53,422 nucleotides of DNA from an uncultured Bacteroidales bacterium (GTDB lineage Bacteria; Bacteroidota; Bacteroidia; Bacteroidales; F082), in NCBI GenBank assembly GCA_947303625.1, contig CAMYYV010000006.1, positions 1 through 53,422 of the forward strand, given 5' to 3'. The position numbers and the translations under genes were made by a program. The notes beneath the pieces are model-generated. The model worked only from the letters and a program-made list of their open reading frames with translations. It had not been told where the DNA came from and did not search any database. This document shows positions 16,096 to 25,394 of this stretch, piece by piece (the first letter of the stretch is position 1; the number at the start of each line of letters is the position of its first letter).

Positions 16096-16611
16096 ATGTC
16101 GGCCCTCAAAAACATAGAATCCTGGATAGAACGAACTTTGACGAAGTTCATCGACTTCTTCTATCCGCCTTTCCGCAAGATCATGAGCCTTGAGCTGTTT
16201 CGCTATGCGGCTTGTGGCGGATTGAACCTCGTTTTGGAGTGGGTGCTGTACTATGTCTTTTACTATTATGTCTTCCACGAGCAAGTATTCGACCTTGGTT
16301 TCATTGCTTTCACGCCCCACATTGCGGCCTTCGTGTTCAAGTTTCCCATCACCTTCCTCACGGGCTTCTGGATGGCGCGCCACATCAGTTTTTCGGGCTC
16401 CACATTGAAAGGAAGAACACAGATTGTCAGGTATTTCCTTGTGACCGTCGGCAACATCCTCATCAACTACTTCGGCCTTAAACTCTTCGTCGAGGTGCTG
16501 CACATCTGGGCTCCGCTCTCCTACGTCATCATCTCCATCATCTGTGTGACGTTTAGCTATCTGACGAACAAGTTTTATTCGTTTAGGAAAGAGAAGAAGG
16601 TATCAGATTAA
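16096..16611 (+). CDS. GtrA-like membrane protein
   Basis: The protein has 171 residues from the ATG at 16096 and four membrane segments: about 40-60, 75-95, 110-125 and 140-155. It matches the GtrA/DPMS family: an early LFRYAACGGLNLVLEWVLYY, a middle FPITFLTGFWMARHISFSG and the C-terminal YLTNKFYSFRKEKK. Family members move or help move polyprenyl-phosphate-linked sugars across the inner membrane for cell-surface polysaccharides. It follows the mevalonate genes, which supply the polyprenyl precursor; a functional link is possible but it has its own promoter. Its end overlaps the tail of the opposite gene by four bases. Confidence 0.8.
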   Translation: MSALKNIESWIERTLTKFIDFFYPPFRKIMSLELFRYAACGGLNLVLEWVLYYVFYYYVFHEQVFDLGFIAFTPHIAAFVFKFPITFLTGFWMARHISFSGSTLKGRTQIVRYFLVTVGNILINYFGLKLFVEVLHIWAPLSYVIISIICVTFSYLTNKFYSFRKEKKVSD

Positions 16612-17216
16612 TAAAAATCAAAAACTTCATTATACTTTGCTGGACGAAGAATGATAAACTCACCGTCTTTCCAGTCAGTTTTAGCAATTTCTTTTCGAAT
16701 CTTTTCAGGGACATATTCTTGTCCAGTGCCAATACGTTTTTCTGAACCCGGCTCCACATATCTCAATTTGAGGTTATTCCGAAGCGTCCAAAGCATACTT
16801 ATGTCATTAGTTTTTTTGCTTTCATAAATGCCCAAAAAGTATTTATTGTTTGGTTCAATCTCAATCGGGCCAAAGTATTCGGTCAACTCGGGAGACCAAT
16901 TTGAAAATTTTTGCACAGTATTCCCTATATCCTCATCGAACCATACTTTTACCACATTATAAGTCCCCTTTGGAAGATTGTAAACCACACTACCGGGAAT
17001 ACCGACTATTGCTGTTGATTCATACTTTTCGTGGGTCTCGCGGTTTTCAAGAGACACGTAAATCCGATTACAATACATGCCGCCGTAGGATTTACAGATA
17101 AACAGTAGAGATGTATCTGGGTTGTGAGGAGCTTTTGTTAGTTTGATCGCTTGACAGGAGCTGACCGCCATCAAAATGCCTATAATAACTATCGTAATTG
17201 AAAGTATTTTTTTCAT
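16608..17216 (-). CDS. Lipoprotein of unknown function
   Basis: I do not recognise the family. The protein has 202 residues from the ATG at 17216; an earlier in-frame start at 17240 overlaps the promoter box at 17238-17245. The signal peptide ends VSSC (Cys21). The mature part has a beta-rich look: YVSLENRETHEKY, SVVYNLPKGTYNVVKVWFDE, PIEIEPNNKYFLGIYE, similar to small periplasmic beta-sandwich proteins that carry a PKGTY-type strand. It stands alone between gtrA-like and recG genes. Confidence 0.7.
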   Translation of the reverse strand: MKKILSITIVIIGILMAVSSCQAIKLTKAPHNPDTSLLFICKSYGGMYCNRIYVSLENRETHEKYESTAIVGIPGSVVYNLPKGTYNVVKVWFDEDIGNTVQKFSNWSPELTEYFGPIEIEPNNKYFLGIYESKKTNDISMLWTLRNNLKLRYVEPGSEKRIGTGQEYVPEKIRKEIAKTDWKDGEFIILRPAKYNEVFDFY

Positions 17217-17237
17217 GGTTTTAGTTTTTTGATGTGA

Positions 17238-17245
17238 CAAAGATA
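17238..17245 (-). promoter_or_regulatory. Promoter -7 box (TATCTTTG) of the 16608-17216 gene
   Basis: On the minus strand TATCTTTG lies 21 nt before the ATG at 17216. Confidence 0.6.
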
Positions 17246-17251
17246 CAACTT

Positions 17252-19357
17252 TTACCCGATTTGACTCCAGTCAAACGTCTGGGCAAACAACTCCTTGTAA
17301 TGCTCCCGTAGCATCCTGTTTTCAGGTTTGATAAGCTTTGGGTCGTCGGTTAAAAGGCGGATAGCTGCTTCACGGACTTGAGGAATCAAAGCGCCATCTT
17401 TTTGCAAATCTCCAATGAGCATTTCGATCTGTCCAGATTGCCTGGTGCCGCCCGTCTCGCCTGGACCACGTAGTTCGAGGTCGACCTCCGCAATTTCAAA
17501 GCCGTCGTTGGTACTGCACATGGTCTTCATGCGGGTTTTGCCATCGGTGGTCAACTTGTGGTCAGTGACGAGGATGCAATACGACTGGTCGGCGCCACGG
17601 CCTACGCGGCCTCTTAATTGGTGAAGTTGCGACAGCCCGAAACGGTTGGCGTTCTCAATGATCATCACTGTAGCATTGGGAATGTTCACGCCCACCTCGA
17701 TGACCGTCGTGGCCACCATAATTTGCGCGTTTTTGGTGATGAACCGCTGCATCTCGAAGTCCTTGTCCTCGGCAGTCAGTCGTCCATGACAGACGCAGAG
17801 CTTGTACTGCGGCTCGGGGAAGTCGTGCAGCAAGGCCTCGTAGCCCTCCTGCAAGGCAATCATATCCGTGTTTTCCGACTCCTTGATGCAGGGATAGACC
17901 ACATAAATCTGCCGCCCGAGGGCAATCTGCTGCTTCATGAACATCATGATGCGGTAACGATCGTCGCTGTAGACGTGGTAGGTCTGCACGGGCTTGCGGC
18001 CAGGGGGCAACTCGTCGATTTTGGAGACATCGAGGTCGCCGTATTGCGTCATGGCCAAGGTGCGCGGGATAGGCGTGGCGGTCATTACCAAGGTATGGGG
18101 CGGAATCTCTGTTTTCTCATAGAATTTTGACCTTTGCTCCACACCGAAGCGGTGTTGTTCGTCGATGATGGCCAAGCCCAAGTTCTTAAACACCACCTTG
18201 CTCTCTATCAACGCATGGGTGCCGACCACGATTTGCATAGTACCATCGGCCAAACCCTCATAAATCTTACGCCGCTCCGCGATTTTGGTGGAACCTGTCA
18301 ACAGAGCGAAGTTGATGTCCATGTCCTTCAGCTGCTCCTGAAGCGTGGCAAAATGTTGTGTTGCCAAGATTTCCGTGGGTGCCATAAGACAGGCTTGGAA
18401 GCCATTGTCCAAGGCCAGGAGCATTACCATGAGGGCGACGATGGTCTTGCCGCTACCCACATCGCCTTGCAGCAAGCGGTTCATCTGATGTCCCGAGCCC
18501 AAATCCTTCCTGATTTCCTTGATGACACGCTTTTGAGCGTTGGTCAGTGGGAACGGCAGGTGGTCACGGTAGAAGCCGTTGAAATAGTCGCCGACCACGC
18601 CAAAGACATGGCCCTTGATGGCCTGCTCGCGGTGCATCTTGTTGCGCAGCATCTTCAGCTGAAAGAAGAAATGCTCCTCGTATTTCAGTCGGCGCGTGGC
18701 CTGCTGGATCTCGATGTTGTTGGAGGGCAGGTGTATCTGATAATAAGCATAACGGCGTGGTATCAGCTGATTCTCCGCGAGGAGCGCCTTAGGCAGCATC
18801 TCGGGGATGTATTCGTAGACCTGCTGCAGGATGAGTTTCTGCAACTTGGCAATGGTACGCGTGCCGAGGCCGTGGTCTTTCATCTTCTCGGTGGTGTTGT
18901 ATACACCTTGCAGTCCCTCGCCGATAAGTGGGTCTTTGGGGTCGTACTCCTCAATCTCGGGGTGGACGAAGTTGTAGTTGTGGTTGAACTCGCTGGCCTT
19001 GCCGAAAAGCACATATTTCACACCAGGTTTGAAACAGTTTTTGATCCATTTCAGTCCTCGAAACCATACCACTTCGATACTACCCGTCTCGTCGCTGAAG
19101 AGTCCGGTAGCGCGCGTGGCCCTCGGTGCCCCGATCATCTTGATGTTGGAGATGGTGCCAACAAGCTGGTAATAGACGGTATCGTCGTTGATGTAAGCCA
19201 CCTTCTGGATCTGGCTGCGATCAATGTAACGGAACGGAAACTGGTTGAGCATGTCCTGATAAGTGAACACGCCCAACTCCTTTTGAAGGATCTCGGCTTT
19301 CTTCGGTCCGACACCCTTCAGATAGGCGATATTCGTTTGCAGCAGGTTCTGTTCCAT
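17252..19357 (-). CDS. recG: ATP-dependent DNA helicase RecG
   Basis: RecG remodels stalled replication forks and branch-migrates Holliday junctions. The protein has 701 residues, full length. The N-terminal wedge/OB domain opens with ...YLKGVGPKKAEIL (helix-hairpin-helix, about 12-24). The helicase core shows Walker A LLQGDVGSGKTIVALM (about 295-310), the DExH-like IIDEQHRFGVEQR (about 398-410), TATPIPRTLAMT and motif VI QLRGRVGRG. The C-terminal segment has DGFEIAEVDLELRGPGE. The -7 box at 19362-19369 ends 4 nt before the ATG, so the mRNA is probably leaderless. Confidence 0.96.
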   Translation of the reverse strand: MEQNLLQTNIAYLKGVGPKKAEILQKELGVFTYQDMLNQFPFRYIDRSQIQKVAYINDDTVYYQLVGTISNIKMIGAPRATRATGLFSDETGSIEVVWFRGLKWIKNCFKPGVKYVLFGKASEFNHNYNFVHPEIEEYDPKDPLIGEGLQGVYNTTEKMKDHGLGTRTIAKLQKLILQQVYEYIPEMLPKALLAENQLIPRRYAYYQIHLPSNNIEIQQATRRLKYEEHFFFQLKMLRNKMHREQAIKGHVFGVVGDYFNGFYRDHLPFPLTNAQKRVIKEIRKDLGSGHQMNRLLQGDVGSGKTIVALMVMLLALDNGFQACLMAPTEILATQHFATLQEQLKDMDINFALLTGSTKIAERRKIYEGLADGTMQIVVGTHALIESKVVFKNLGLAIIDEQHRFGVEQRSKFYEKTEIPPHTLVMTATPIPRTLAMTQYGDLDVSKIDELPPGRKPVQTYHVYSDDRYRIMMFMKQQIALGRQIYVVYPCIKESENTDMIALQEGYEALLHDFPEPQYKLCVCHGRLTAEDKDFEMQRFITKNAQIMVATTVIEVGVNIPNATVMIIENANRFGLSQLHQLRGRVGRGADQSYCILVTDHKLTTDGKTRMKTMCSTNDGFEIAEVDLELRGPGETGGTRQSGQIEMLIGDLQKDGALIPQVREAAIRLLTDDPKLIKPENRMLREHYKELFAQTFDWSQIG

Positions 19358-19361
19358 GCGA

Positions 19362-19369
19362 CAAAAATA
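19362..19369 (-). promoter_or_regulatory. Promoter -7 box (TATTTTTG) of recG
   Basis: The minus-strand box TATTTTTG is followed by TCGC and the ATG. The predicted transcription start falls on or next to the start codon. Confidence 0.65.
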
Positions 19370-19405
19370 CAGAAATTACGTATATGTAGAGGACTCTGTT
19401 GATTT

Positions 19406-21634
19406 TCAATTTAAAACAAACTCTAAAGTACCCCCAGACACAATCTGTTGATGGGTAATTTTGTAGTCCTTAATTGGCTTGCCATTCAGCTTCACGCTCT
19501 TCACATGGATACGATCAGGCGTTTTGTTAGGCGCAGAAATCACAAAGTCTTTACCGTTTTCAAGATGCAAGGTGGCCTTGGTGAATAAAGGCGTTCCTAT
19601 GACATACTCGGCGCTGCCAGCATGGAAAGGATAGAAGCCCAAGGCGGAGAAGATGTACCAAGCCGACATCTGGCCGCAGTCGTCGTTGCCAGCATAGCCA
19701 CAGGGCGTGGCACGGTAGAACTCGCTCCTCACCTGCTCCACCAACTCCTGCGTTCGCTCAGGATGGCCCGCAAAATTGTAGAGATACACGGTGTGGTGGC
19801 TGGGCTCGTTGCCATGCGCATATTGACCAATGAAACCACTCGCGTTGCCGTTAACTTCGCCACTGGTGGCATTGAGGTTGAAGTTCTCGTCTAGTTTCTT
19901 CAAGAAACCTTTCTTGCCACCGAAGAGGTCGATGAGGCCTTGCGGATCTTGCGGCACAAACCACATATACTGCCAAGCGTTGCCTTCCACAAAACATGGC
20001 TGTTCGTACGACAGCGGGTCGAAGCCATCTATCCAGTTGCCGTTTTCGTCTTTTGGGCGGAAGAAACCCGTTTCCGCGTCGAAGAGGTTCCTATAGAACA
20101 TGCTGCGGCGATAAAAGCGATCATAGTCTTCGGTCTTGCCGAGTTTCTTGGCTACCAAGGCCACGCAAGCATCGTCGAAAGCCTGCTCCATGGTGATGCT
20201 GACGCTCTCGTCCTGCAGGGTCTGAGGCATGTAGCCGTATTTCTCCCACACCTCGAAAGGCGAGTTGAAGTGGCTCCTCGTGCTACTCTCCACCATGGCC
20301 TGATAGGTCTCCTCCACATCAATGCCTGGAAGCACAGCGAGGATAGCATCGGCGAGCACGGGGATGGCGTGGTTGCCAATCATGCAGTAGTTGTCCTGTC
20401 CCCAGAGGTCCCAGATGGGCAGGTAGCCATAAGTCTGATGGTGCAGCACCATGTCGCGGACAAACTGCGCAGCAATGTCGGGCGCGATGAGTGTGTAGAG
20501 CGGATGGGCGGCACGGAAAGTGTCCCACAAACTGAAGGTGCTGTGATAGGTTTGTCCCTTGGGCATCTGCTTGATTTCGAAGTTGGTGTCCATATAGCGG
20601 CCGTCCGCGTCGCTCATCGCGTTGGGCTGCATCAGCACATGGTAAAGACCCGTGTAGAAGATGGTCTTTTGCTCGTCGGTGCCTTCAATGTCAATGCGGC
20701 TGAGTTCTTTTTGCCATACATCATGGGCGGCTTTCACATAGTCGTCGAAACGCCAACTCTTGGCTTCGGCTTGCATATTCTTCCTTGCACCTTCGTTATC
20801 CACAGGCGAGATGGCGACTTTGACCATCAATTCGTTGCCGTCTTTAGGATCAAAGTTCAAGACAGCACGCAGCGTGCGACCGTTCACCACATCGCTGTTA
20901 CCCACATTCAAACCGCCATTCATTAAGATACGACTAACAATTGGCTTAGAGAACTCGGCGCGGAAATACACTTTACGCAGTTTAGCCCATCCGCAGACGA
21001 CGCGATAGCCTTCAATAGTGTGGTCGTCAACGAGACGGATTTGAGCCTGGATAATATCGTAATAACGGCGGCCGGAGTAATACGCGTCGCCGCGATAAGT
21101 CATTCTGTCGAGATCGAGGATGACAGTCTGCGGCTGACCCTTCGGAAATGTATAGCGATGAATGCCCGTGCGCGTGGTGGCCGATAGCTCCACATTCACA
21201 CCACTCTCTTGCAGCAACACCTGATAATACCCCGGCCTTGCCGATTCCTTATCGTGGCCATAGTGTTGACCAAAGTCTGCGGCCTTCAACTGCTCAGGCG
21301 TCACAGCAGAGCAAAGGGGCATGAGGCTCACGTCGATGAGGTCGGTGCAGCCCGTTCCGCTGAGGTGGGTATGGGTGAAGCCATAGATGACATCCTTGTT
21401 GTAATCATAGCCCGAGCAAGGGTCCCAGGTGACCATCTGTTCGGTCTCAGGGCTCAGCTGCACCATGCCTTGCGGCATCGTAGCACCAGGGAAAGTGCTG
21501 CCGCTGAGCGCACCCGTTTCGTCTGTCTGCGTGCCGATGAAAGGGTTGACGTATTGGGTGTAGTCGTTGGCGGTTTGGGCGTTCAGCCACAAAGGCAGGA
21601 GGAGGACTGCCAGGAAATGTAGGTGTTTCAGCAT
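19406..21634 (-). CDS. GH92 alpha-mannosidase, exported
   Basis: This glycoside hydrolase family 92 enzyme has 742 residues. The signal peptide ends WLNAQ (about residue 20) with no lipobox, so it is probably periplasmic. The family start YVNPFIGTQTDE and the loop GFTHTHLSGTGCTDLIDVSLMP (about 90-111) are present, as are SLWDTFRAAHPLYTL (about 343-357), the (alpha/alpha)6 barrel and the C-terminal GYAGNDDCGQMSAWYIFSALGFYP (about 660-683). Known members are calcium-dependent exo-alpha-mannosidases, mostly alpha-1,2, acting on N-glycans or yeast mannan. The gene follows the zincin-like protein gene by 21 nt. No SusC/SusD pair is nearby, so this is not a complete polysaccharide utilisation locus. 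Confidence 0.93.
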   Translation of the reverse strand: MLKHLHFLAVLLLPLWLNAQTANDYTQYVNPFIGTQTDETGALSGSTFPGATMPQGMVQLSPETEQMVTWDPCSGYDYNKDVIYGFTHTHLSGTGCTDLIDVSLMPLCSAVTPEQLKAADFGQHYGHDKESARPGYYQVLLQESGVNVELSATTRTGIHRYTFPKGQPQTVILDLDRMTYRGDAYYSGRRYYDIIQAQIRLVDDHTIEGYRVVCGWAKLRKVYFRAEFSKPIVSRILMNGGLNVGNSDVVNGRTLRAVLNFDPKDGNELMVKVAISPVDNEGARKNMQAEAKSWRFDDYVKAAHDVWQKELSRIDIEGTDEQKTIFYTGLYHVLMQPNAMSDADGRYMDTNFEIKQMPKGQTYHSTFSLWDTFRAAHPLYTLIAPDIAAQFVRDMVLHHQTYGYLPIWDLWGQDNYCMIGNHAIPVLADAILAVLPGIDVEETYQAMVESSTRSHFNSPFEVWEKYGYMPQTLQDESVSITMEQAFDDACVALVAKKLGKTEDYDRFYRRSMFYRNLFDAETGFFRPKDENGNWIDGFDPLSYEQPCFVEGNAWQYMWFVPQDPQGLIDLFGGKKGFLKKLDENFNLNATSGEVNGNASGFIGQYAHGNEPSHHTVYLYNFAGHPERTQELVEQVRSEFYRATPCGYAGNDDCGQMSAWYIFSALGFYPFHAGSAEYVIGTPLFTKATLHLENGKDFVISAPNKTPDRIHVKSVKLNGKPIKDYKITHQQIVSGGTLEFVLN

Positions 21635-21655
21635 GGTTTCTTTTAAAAACTTGAA

Positions 21656-22444
21656 CTATTGTTTCTGTTTGAGGAAATCCCTGTACCAACTTTTTTCTTT
21701 GTTGGTCAGCCCTATATACCAAGCCGTCATCTCATCGATGACGAGTTCATTGATGTCGTAGGAGACACGCAGCATGATGTCATTGGGATAAAGCTTTCGG
21801 GCCTTCGCTTCGTTTTCTTTCGTCTGCGAGAAAGTCTCGTACAGGTCTTCGGCGCCAAAAAGGTGGCACATCTCATGGGCAATGGACCCCGAACACGTCT
21901 CGCCTCCTGATTCATAAGTCGTATAAATCACCGCTCCTTCGAGATAGTACTTCTCCCTCTCGAAATCGTCCCTATAGGCTAAGGCATAGCTGGTACCTGG
22001 GGTTTTGGTGAGCACCAGTACCAAGGCATTGTCGCAGTCGGCATTGTCTTTCGCCCATTGTGCAAAATCGGCAGGGTTTTGATAGCCGATCTTCTTCATC
22101 ACCTCCCATACCACATCCGCCGACTCGTTACCGCTTCCCGTTCCGGTGGCGACGTAGTAACGGATGGGGTCGGGGTGGCCGAAACTGCCATTGGTGAACG
22201 ACACCGTTTTGCCATAGCGCTGAGCCTGTTTCTCAAGCCAGCTTTGGGCTTCATAGACATTCGTGATAATGGCGTCAACATCCTTTTGGGGCCATGGGCG
22301 TTCGCCTGTGAAAACGGTCAAGACATAGATGTTACCGTCCAATGCCTTGGCGCTTCCTTGATATCTGCAGTCAAGCTCTTGTACCTGAGCGCTGAGGAAG
22401 AGGGGGAGCAGGAGAAGGATTGCTAAAAAAGTATTATGCTTCAT
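21656..22444 (-). CDS. Secreted zincin-like metallopeptidase candidate
   Basis: I do not know a named family. The protein has 262 residues and a signal peptide ending FLSAQ (about residue 20). It carries HEMCHLFGAED at residues 190-200, which fits the extended zinc site HExxHxxGxxD. H190, H194 and a third ligand at D200 would bind zinc and E191 would be the base. Upstream strands (YYLEGAVIYTTYES, 166-179) and a Ser/Gly-rich SGGETCSGSIAH fit a metzincin-like fold. Cys26, Cys137, Cys184 and Cys193 are available, but Cys193 sits inside the motif, which is unusual for a secreted enzyme. It is transcribed with the GH92 gene; together they could attack glycoproteins, which is inference. Confidence 0.65.
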   Translation of the reverse strand: MKHNTFLAILLLLPLFLSAQVQELDCRYQGSAKALDGNIYVLTVFTGERPWPQKDVDAIITNVYEAQSWLEKQAQRYGKTVSFTNGSFGHPDPIRYYVATGTGSGNESADVVWEVMKKIGYQNPADFAQWAKDNADCDNALVLVLTKTPGTSYALAYRDDFEREKYYLEGAVIYTTYESGGETCSGSIAHEMCHLFGAEDLYETFSQTKENEAKARKLYPNDIMLRVSYDINELVIDEMTAWYIGLTNKEKSWYRDFLKQKQ

Positions 22445-22463
22445 CTCTACTAATTATTTGCCG

Positions 22464-22471
22464 CAAAAATA
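22464..22471 (-). promoter_or_regulatory. Promoter -7 box (TATTTTTG) of the zincin-GH92 operon
   Basis: The minus-strand TATTTTTGCGGC lies 19 nt before the ATG at 22444. Confidence 0.6.
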
Positions 22472-22502
22472 AGCTTTTTGTCAATAAAAAAAGGCTAAAA
22501 AC

Positions 22503-22530
22503 AATCAGTTTTGAAACTATATAACTGATT
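22503..22530 (-). terminator. Rho-independent terminator of the accessory operon
   Basis: On the minus strand AATCAGTT, a 12-nt loop and AACTGATT form an 8-bp perfect stem directly after the stop of the 22533-24143 gene. TGTTTTTAGCCTTTTTTT follows, a good T-rich tail. It marks the downstream end of the accessory block. Confidence 0.7.
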
Positions 22531-22532
22531 AC

Positions 22533-24143
22533 TCAATTCCGCTTCTGTTTTTCTAGCACATATCTGATGATGGCGTCCAATAGTGCTTCATTGCAAGAAG
22601 AAAAGAGGCGGGTGCCATCTTGAATGGAAATCCGAGGCTCACAGTGCTCAACTAAATAACAATAATACTTATCCTCTTTATCCATAATGCCATAGACAAT
22701 GTCATACTTCTGTTGAAGGGCGGCAAGGATACCGCAAACAGTGAGAGGAGACTGTACTTCGTCACGAATAAGGTCGTATGCATGACTTTCCATTGGCACC
22801 AGTGTATCTAGAATCACTTGTTCTTCTGGATTCCATTCGGCCAATGAAACAATCTCATCATACTGTTCCTTAGTAATTTCATTATCCAGGCCCAAGTAAC
22901 ATTCATACGGAAGAGAGAAAACGGTCCCCTCTTTATGATGATTCATATAATCATGGAATGTATGAGGGGTGAGTTTAACACCATCTCGTTCTTCCAAAAT
23001 ATCAAGGAGTTTTTGGGTATCATGGACAATCAACGGACATCCTGAATCATAAAGGGCCACGGCAATCTCAACGCCGATATCCACGTATGCCGAATAGCTG
23101 ATACCGAAAGTGATTAGCCAATTTCCAGGTGTATAGTAGTCCGTGGCATGGACATTCATTCGGGATAGTCCAAGTTCTCCATAATGGTCATAGGCCATTT
23201 TATTAAATTCCTCGACACTGTCAAAATCGGTTTCGTCCGTAATCTCGCCATGATTTCCCATCTGATATCGCCGATAGAACTTCACATCCGACATTTTGAG
23301 CATTTCTTCTTGCCTGTTCTTTCTCTTTCCCAACTCCTTTGGCTCAGAACGACACAAATATGCATAGTAATCCTCGTATGCCAGATAGGCCACTTTGAAA
23401 TATTTGGCATACAGGCGGATGTTCATGTCTCGAAGAGGTGGACGATAAAACGAAGGTAATTCGCTAACCGGTTGACCTTCCCAAATCATCCTATATAATT
23501 TCTCGTTTGCTGCACACTCCTTGAGCACTTGAATCGCTCGCTCCAGATTGCGTGGCACCTGCCGCTGCCATGGGACAATCCAGTTCAGGTCTTTTCGGGC
23601 AATACGGCCAGTACGCTGGCGTTTTGGAAGGTTTTCTCCCACATATCGATTGTAGTCATCAGGTTCTTGGACAATATTTGTCACGCGTTCTTGTAGAAAA
23701 AGAAGAAGCGGTTCCAGATACCAGTCCACAGGACCAATGCCATGTTGGTCCCATTTCACATCATCGTGAATGATACACCAATGATGGTCGTTGTCAGTGA
23801 TGTGGAGGTAGGTATGGCCATTGTACTGGCTGACAGAAAGGAAATACCAATAAGAATCCATCGGGAATTCAGATTTCCAGTACTCTAAATACTCCTCACG
23901 AGTGTTGACTCCTTCGCCCCATTCTTTAACTTCCTTAAAACTGGCCCAATCCGAGGGTTTCCCGCGCGGCACTTCAATCCAAAGTCCGTGCCGATAGTCA
24001 TCTCCAATAGGGGCAAAGACATTTAAAAGGTCTTTTATTTGAATAAGCAAATCTCGGCTGCGACCGTCTACTGCAAAACGGTTTTCGTGACCACTACCTG
24101 CAAGCCGCCTCATCAAGGGCTGGGATAATTGTTTCGTTTTCAT
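22533..24143 (-). CDS. Unknown 536-residue protein of the accessory block
   Basis: I do not recognise this protein. It has 536 residues, no signal peptide and no membrane segment. It is rich in Tyr, Trp, Asp and Glu. N-terminal strands include HGLWIEVPRG and SYWYFLSVSQYNGHTYLHI, and a His-rich turn DNDHHWCIIHDD lies near 118-129. A central helical part (about 250-300) follows, and later TPGNWLITFGISYSAYVDIG (near 345). No P-loop, nuclease or protease motif is apparent. It is the last gene of a four-gene operon and lies 30 nt after the AAA+ ATPase gene, so it may be the ATPase partner or substrate. Base composition is poorer in GC than in the flanking core genes. Confidence 0.7.
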   Translation of the reverse strand: MKTKQLSQPLMRRLAGSGHENRFAVDGRSRDLLIQIKDLLNVFAPIGDDYRHGLWIEVPRGKPSDWASFKEVKEWGEGVNTREEYLEYWKSEFPMDSYWYFLSVSQYNGHTYLHITDNDHHWCIIHDDVKWDQHGIGPVDWYLEPLLLFLQERVTNIVQEPDDYNRYVGENLPKRQRTGRIARKDLNWIVPWQRQVPRNLERAIQVLKECAANEKLYRMIWEGQPVSELPSFYRPPLRDMNIRLYAKYFKVAYLAYEDYYAYLCRSEPKELGKRKNRQEEMLKMSDVKFYRRYQMGNHGEITDETDFDSVEEFNKMAYDHYGELGLSRMNVHATDYYTPGNWLITFGISYSAYVDIGVEIAVALYDSGCPLIVHDTQKLLDILEERDGVKLTPHTFHDYMNHHKEGTVFSLPYECYLGLDNEITKEQYDEIVSLAEWNPEEQVILDTLVPMESHAYDLIRDEVQSPLTVCGILAALQQKYDIVYGIMDKEDKYYCYLVEHCEPRISIQDGTRLFSSCNEALLDAIIRYVLEKQKRN

Positions 24144-24173
24144 TAGGGCATAGCGTTTTTTTGTGTTTTTCTA

Positions 24174-25370
24174 TTACAGCATCCCACGATATAACGAAGG
24201 GTTGTTTTTCTTTCGCAACAGGAGACACAACCGGACATTGTCTTCATATTGACCTCGCATGAGGAAATATCCGTCAGCGTTGGGCTCCGTTTCAATAGTG
24301 CCACGAGAGGTTATGGTTTCGCGCCAGAGAACAGGCGCATGGCTCTTGATGGTTGTGAGATATACAGACTCAAACTTTTCGTCCAACAAATCTTCGTTGG
24401 TTTTCTTTTTGTTGTTTTTCTGAGGCTTTTGTATCCATTCCAGGATTGTTGATGCACCATCTGACTTCATGCGTTCCTCGATGAAAGCTTTAATTTCTAT
24501 GTACTTATTGAGGTCAGAGATATAATAAAACTCCAAAATATCAAAAGTATGCTTGGCTGTCGGGATGTTTAGGCATTGCCTTTCTGGCAGACAACCATGA
24601 ATATTTACCTCATCAACCAAGGCTTTCAAGATATCAATAGTTGAGATTTCCAGCATATCGACTTGTTCCAAGATGCTTTCACGCTGGTCGGCATATTCCG
24701 GACGAAGGTTGTCGTCAATATAATCCTTGACAGCTTTAGGCTGCATATTACCAAACTCGAAACGATAGCGAATACGACCCGGACGACCAAGCAAATTGTC
24801 ATTGAGCGTCAACTGGTTGGTGGTCAAGATATAAAGCTTTCGGGTCTGATTGTAGACACCATCTATCAATCGAAGCAACACATCGTCATCCTCACCTTTC
24901 TTAAAGGTCTTTTCTGCCTCATCGATGAAAACGATGCACTCAAAACAAAGCGACTGGAGGAAGTTAACCAATCCCTCATACGGACATTGCACGATCACAA
25001 CGGGCAATCCAAGCGCATTACAGAGCAGTTTTGCCGAGAGCGTTTTGCCTGTACCTTTAAGACCGTTGAAGATGATACCAAGATTCTTCTCGCCTCCAAC
25101 AAATACGTCCGACTCCCATGTTTTCTTTATAGTCTTCAACATTTCTTCGCATCCCAGTTCGTAAATCTTGAAATTGAATTCAAATACGTCACCTATCTTT
25201 TGCAGCCCCAATCTGGCATCCATTGGATTTGGCGATTTAACTAAGTTAAATACTCCTTTTCCAGGAGTCTTCAGCAGGACGGTATCACCGCTAATTGGAA
25301 AATAGATACCGCCTTCGTTCACCCATTTCTGGCGGGTGAGTTCCATGTCATTGCTTTCAATTTTGTCCAT
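24174..25370 (-). CDS. Phage-type AAA+ ATPase
   Basis: This AAA+ ATPase has 398 residues. Walker A is GLKGTGKT (103-110), Walker B CIVFIDEAEK (145-154), sensor 1 LYILTTNQLTLND (179-191), and the arginine-finger region LLGRPGRIRYRFE (193-205). The first 75 residues hold a small beta domain, GGIYFPISGDTVLLKTPGKG, of the kind I associate from memory with AAA+ proteins of tailed phages; that link is not proven by the sequence alone. The C-terminal 150 residues have a Lys/Asn-rich segment KPQKNNKKKTNEDLLDEKF, then a beta-rich tail. Such ATPases remodel protein or DNA-protein complexes. It lies 24 nt after the 111-residue gene and 30 nt before the 536-residue unknown. Confidence 0.85.
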   Translation of the reverse strand: MDKIESNDMELTRQKWVNEGGIYFPISGDTVLLKTPGKGVFNLVKSPNPMDARLGLQKIGDVFEFNFKIYELGCEEMLKTIKKTWESDVFVGGEKNLGIIFNGLKGTGKTLSAKLLCNALGLPVVIVQCPYEGLVNFLQSLCFECIVFIDEAEKTFKKGEDDDVLLRLIDGVYNQTRKLYILTTNQLTLNDNLLGRPGRIRYRFEFGNMQPKAVKDYIDDNLRPEYADQRESILEQVDMLEISTIDILKALVDEVNIHGCLPERQCLNIPTAKHTFDILEFYYISDLNKYIEIKAFIEERMKSDGASTILEWIQKPQKNNKKKTNEDLLDEKFESVYLTTIKSHAPVLWRETITSRGTIETEPNADGYFLMRGQYEDNVRLCLLLRKKNNPSLYRGML

Positions 25371-25394
25371 ATTGTTCGTGTTTTATTGTATTAT

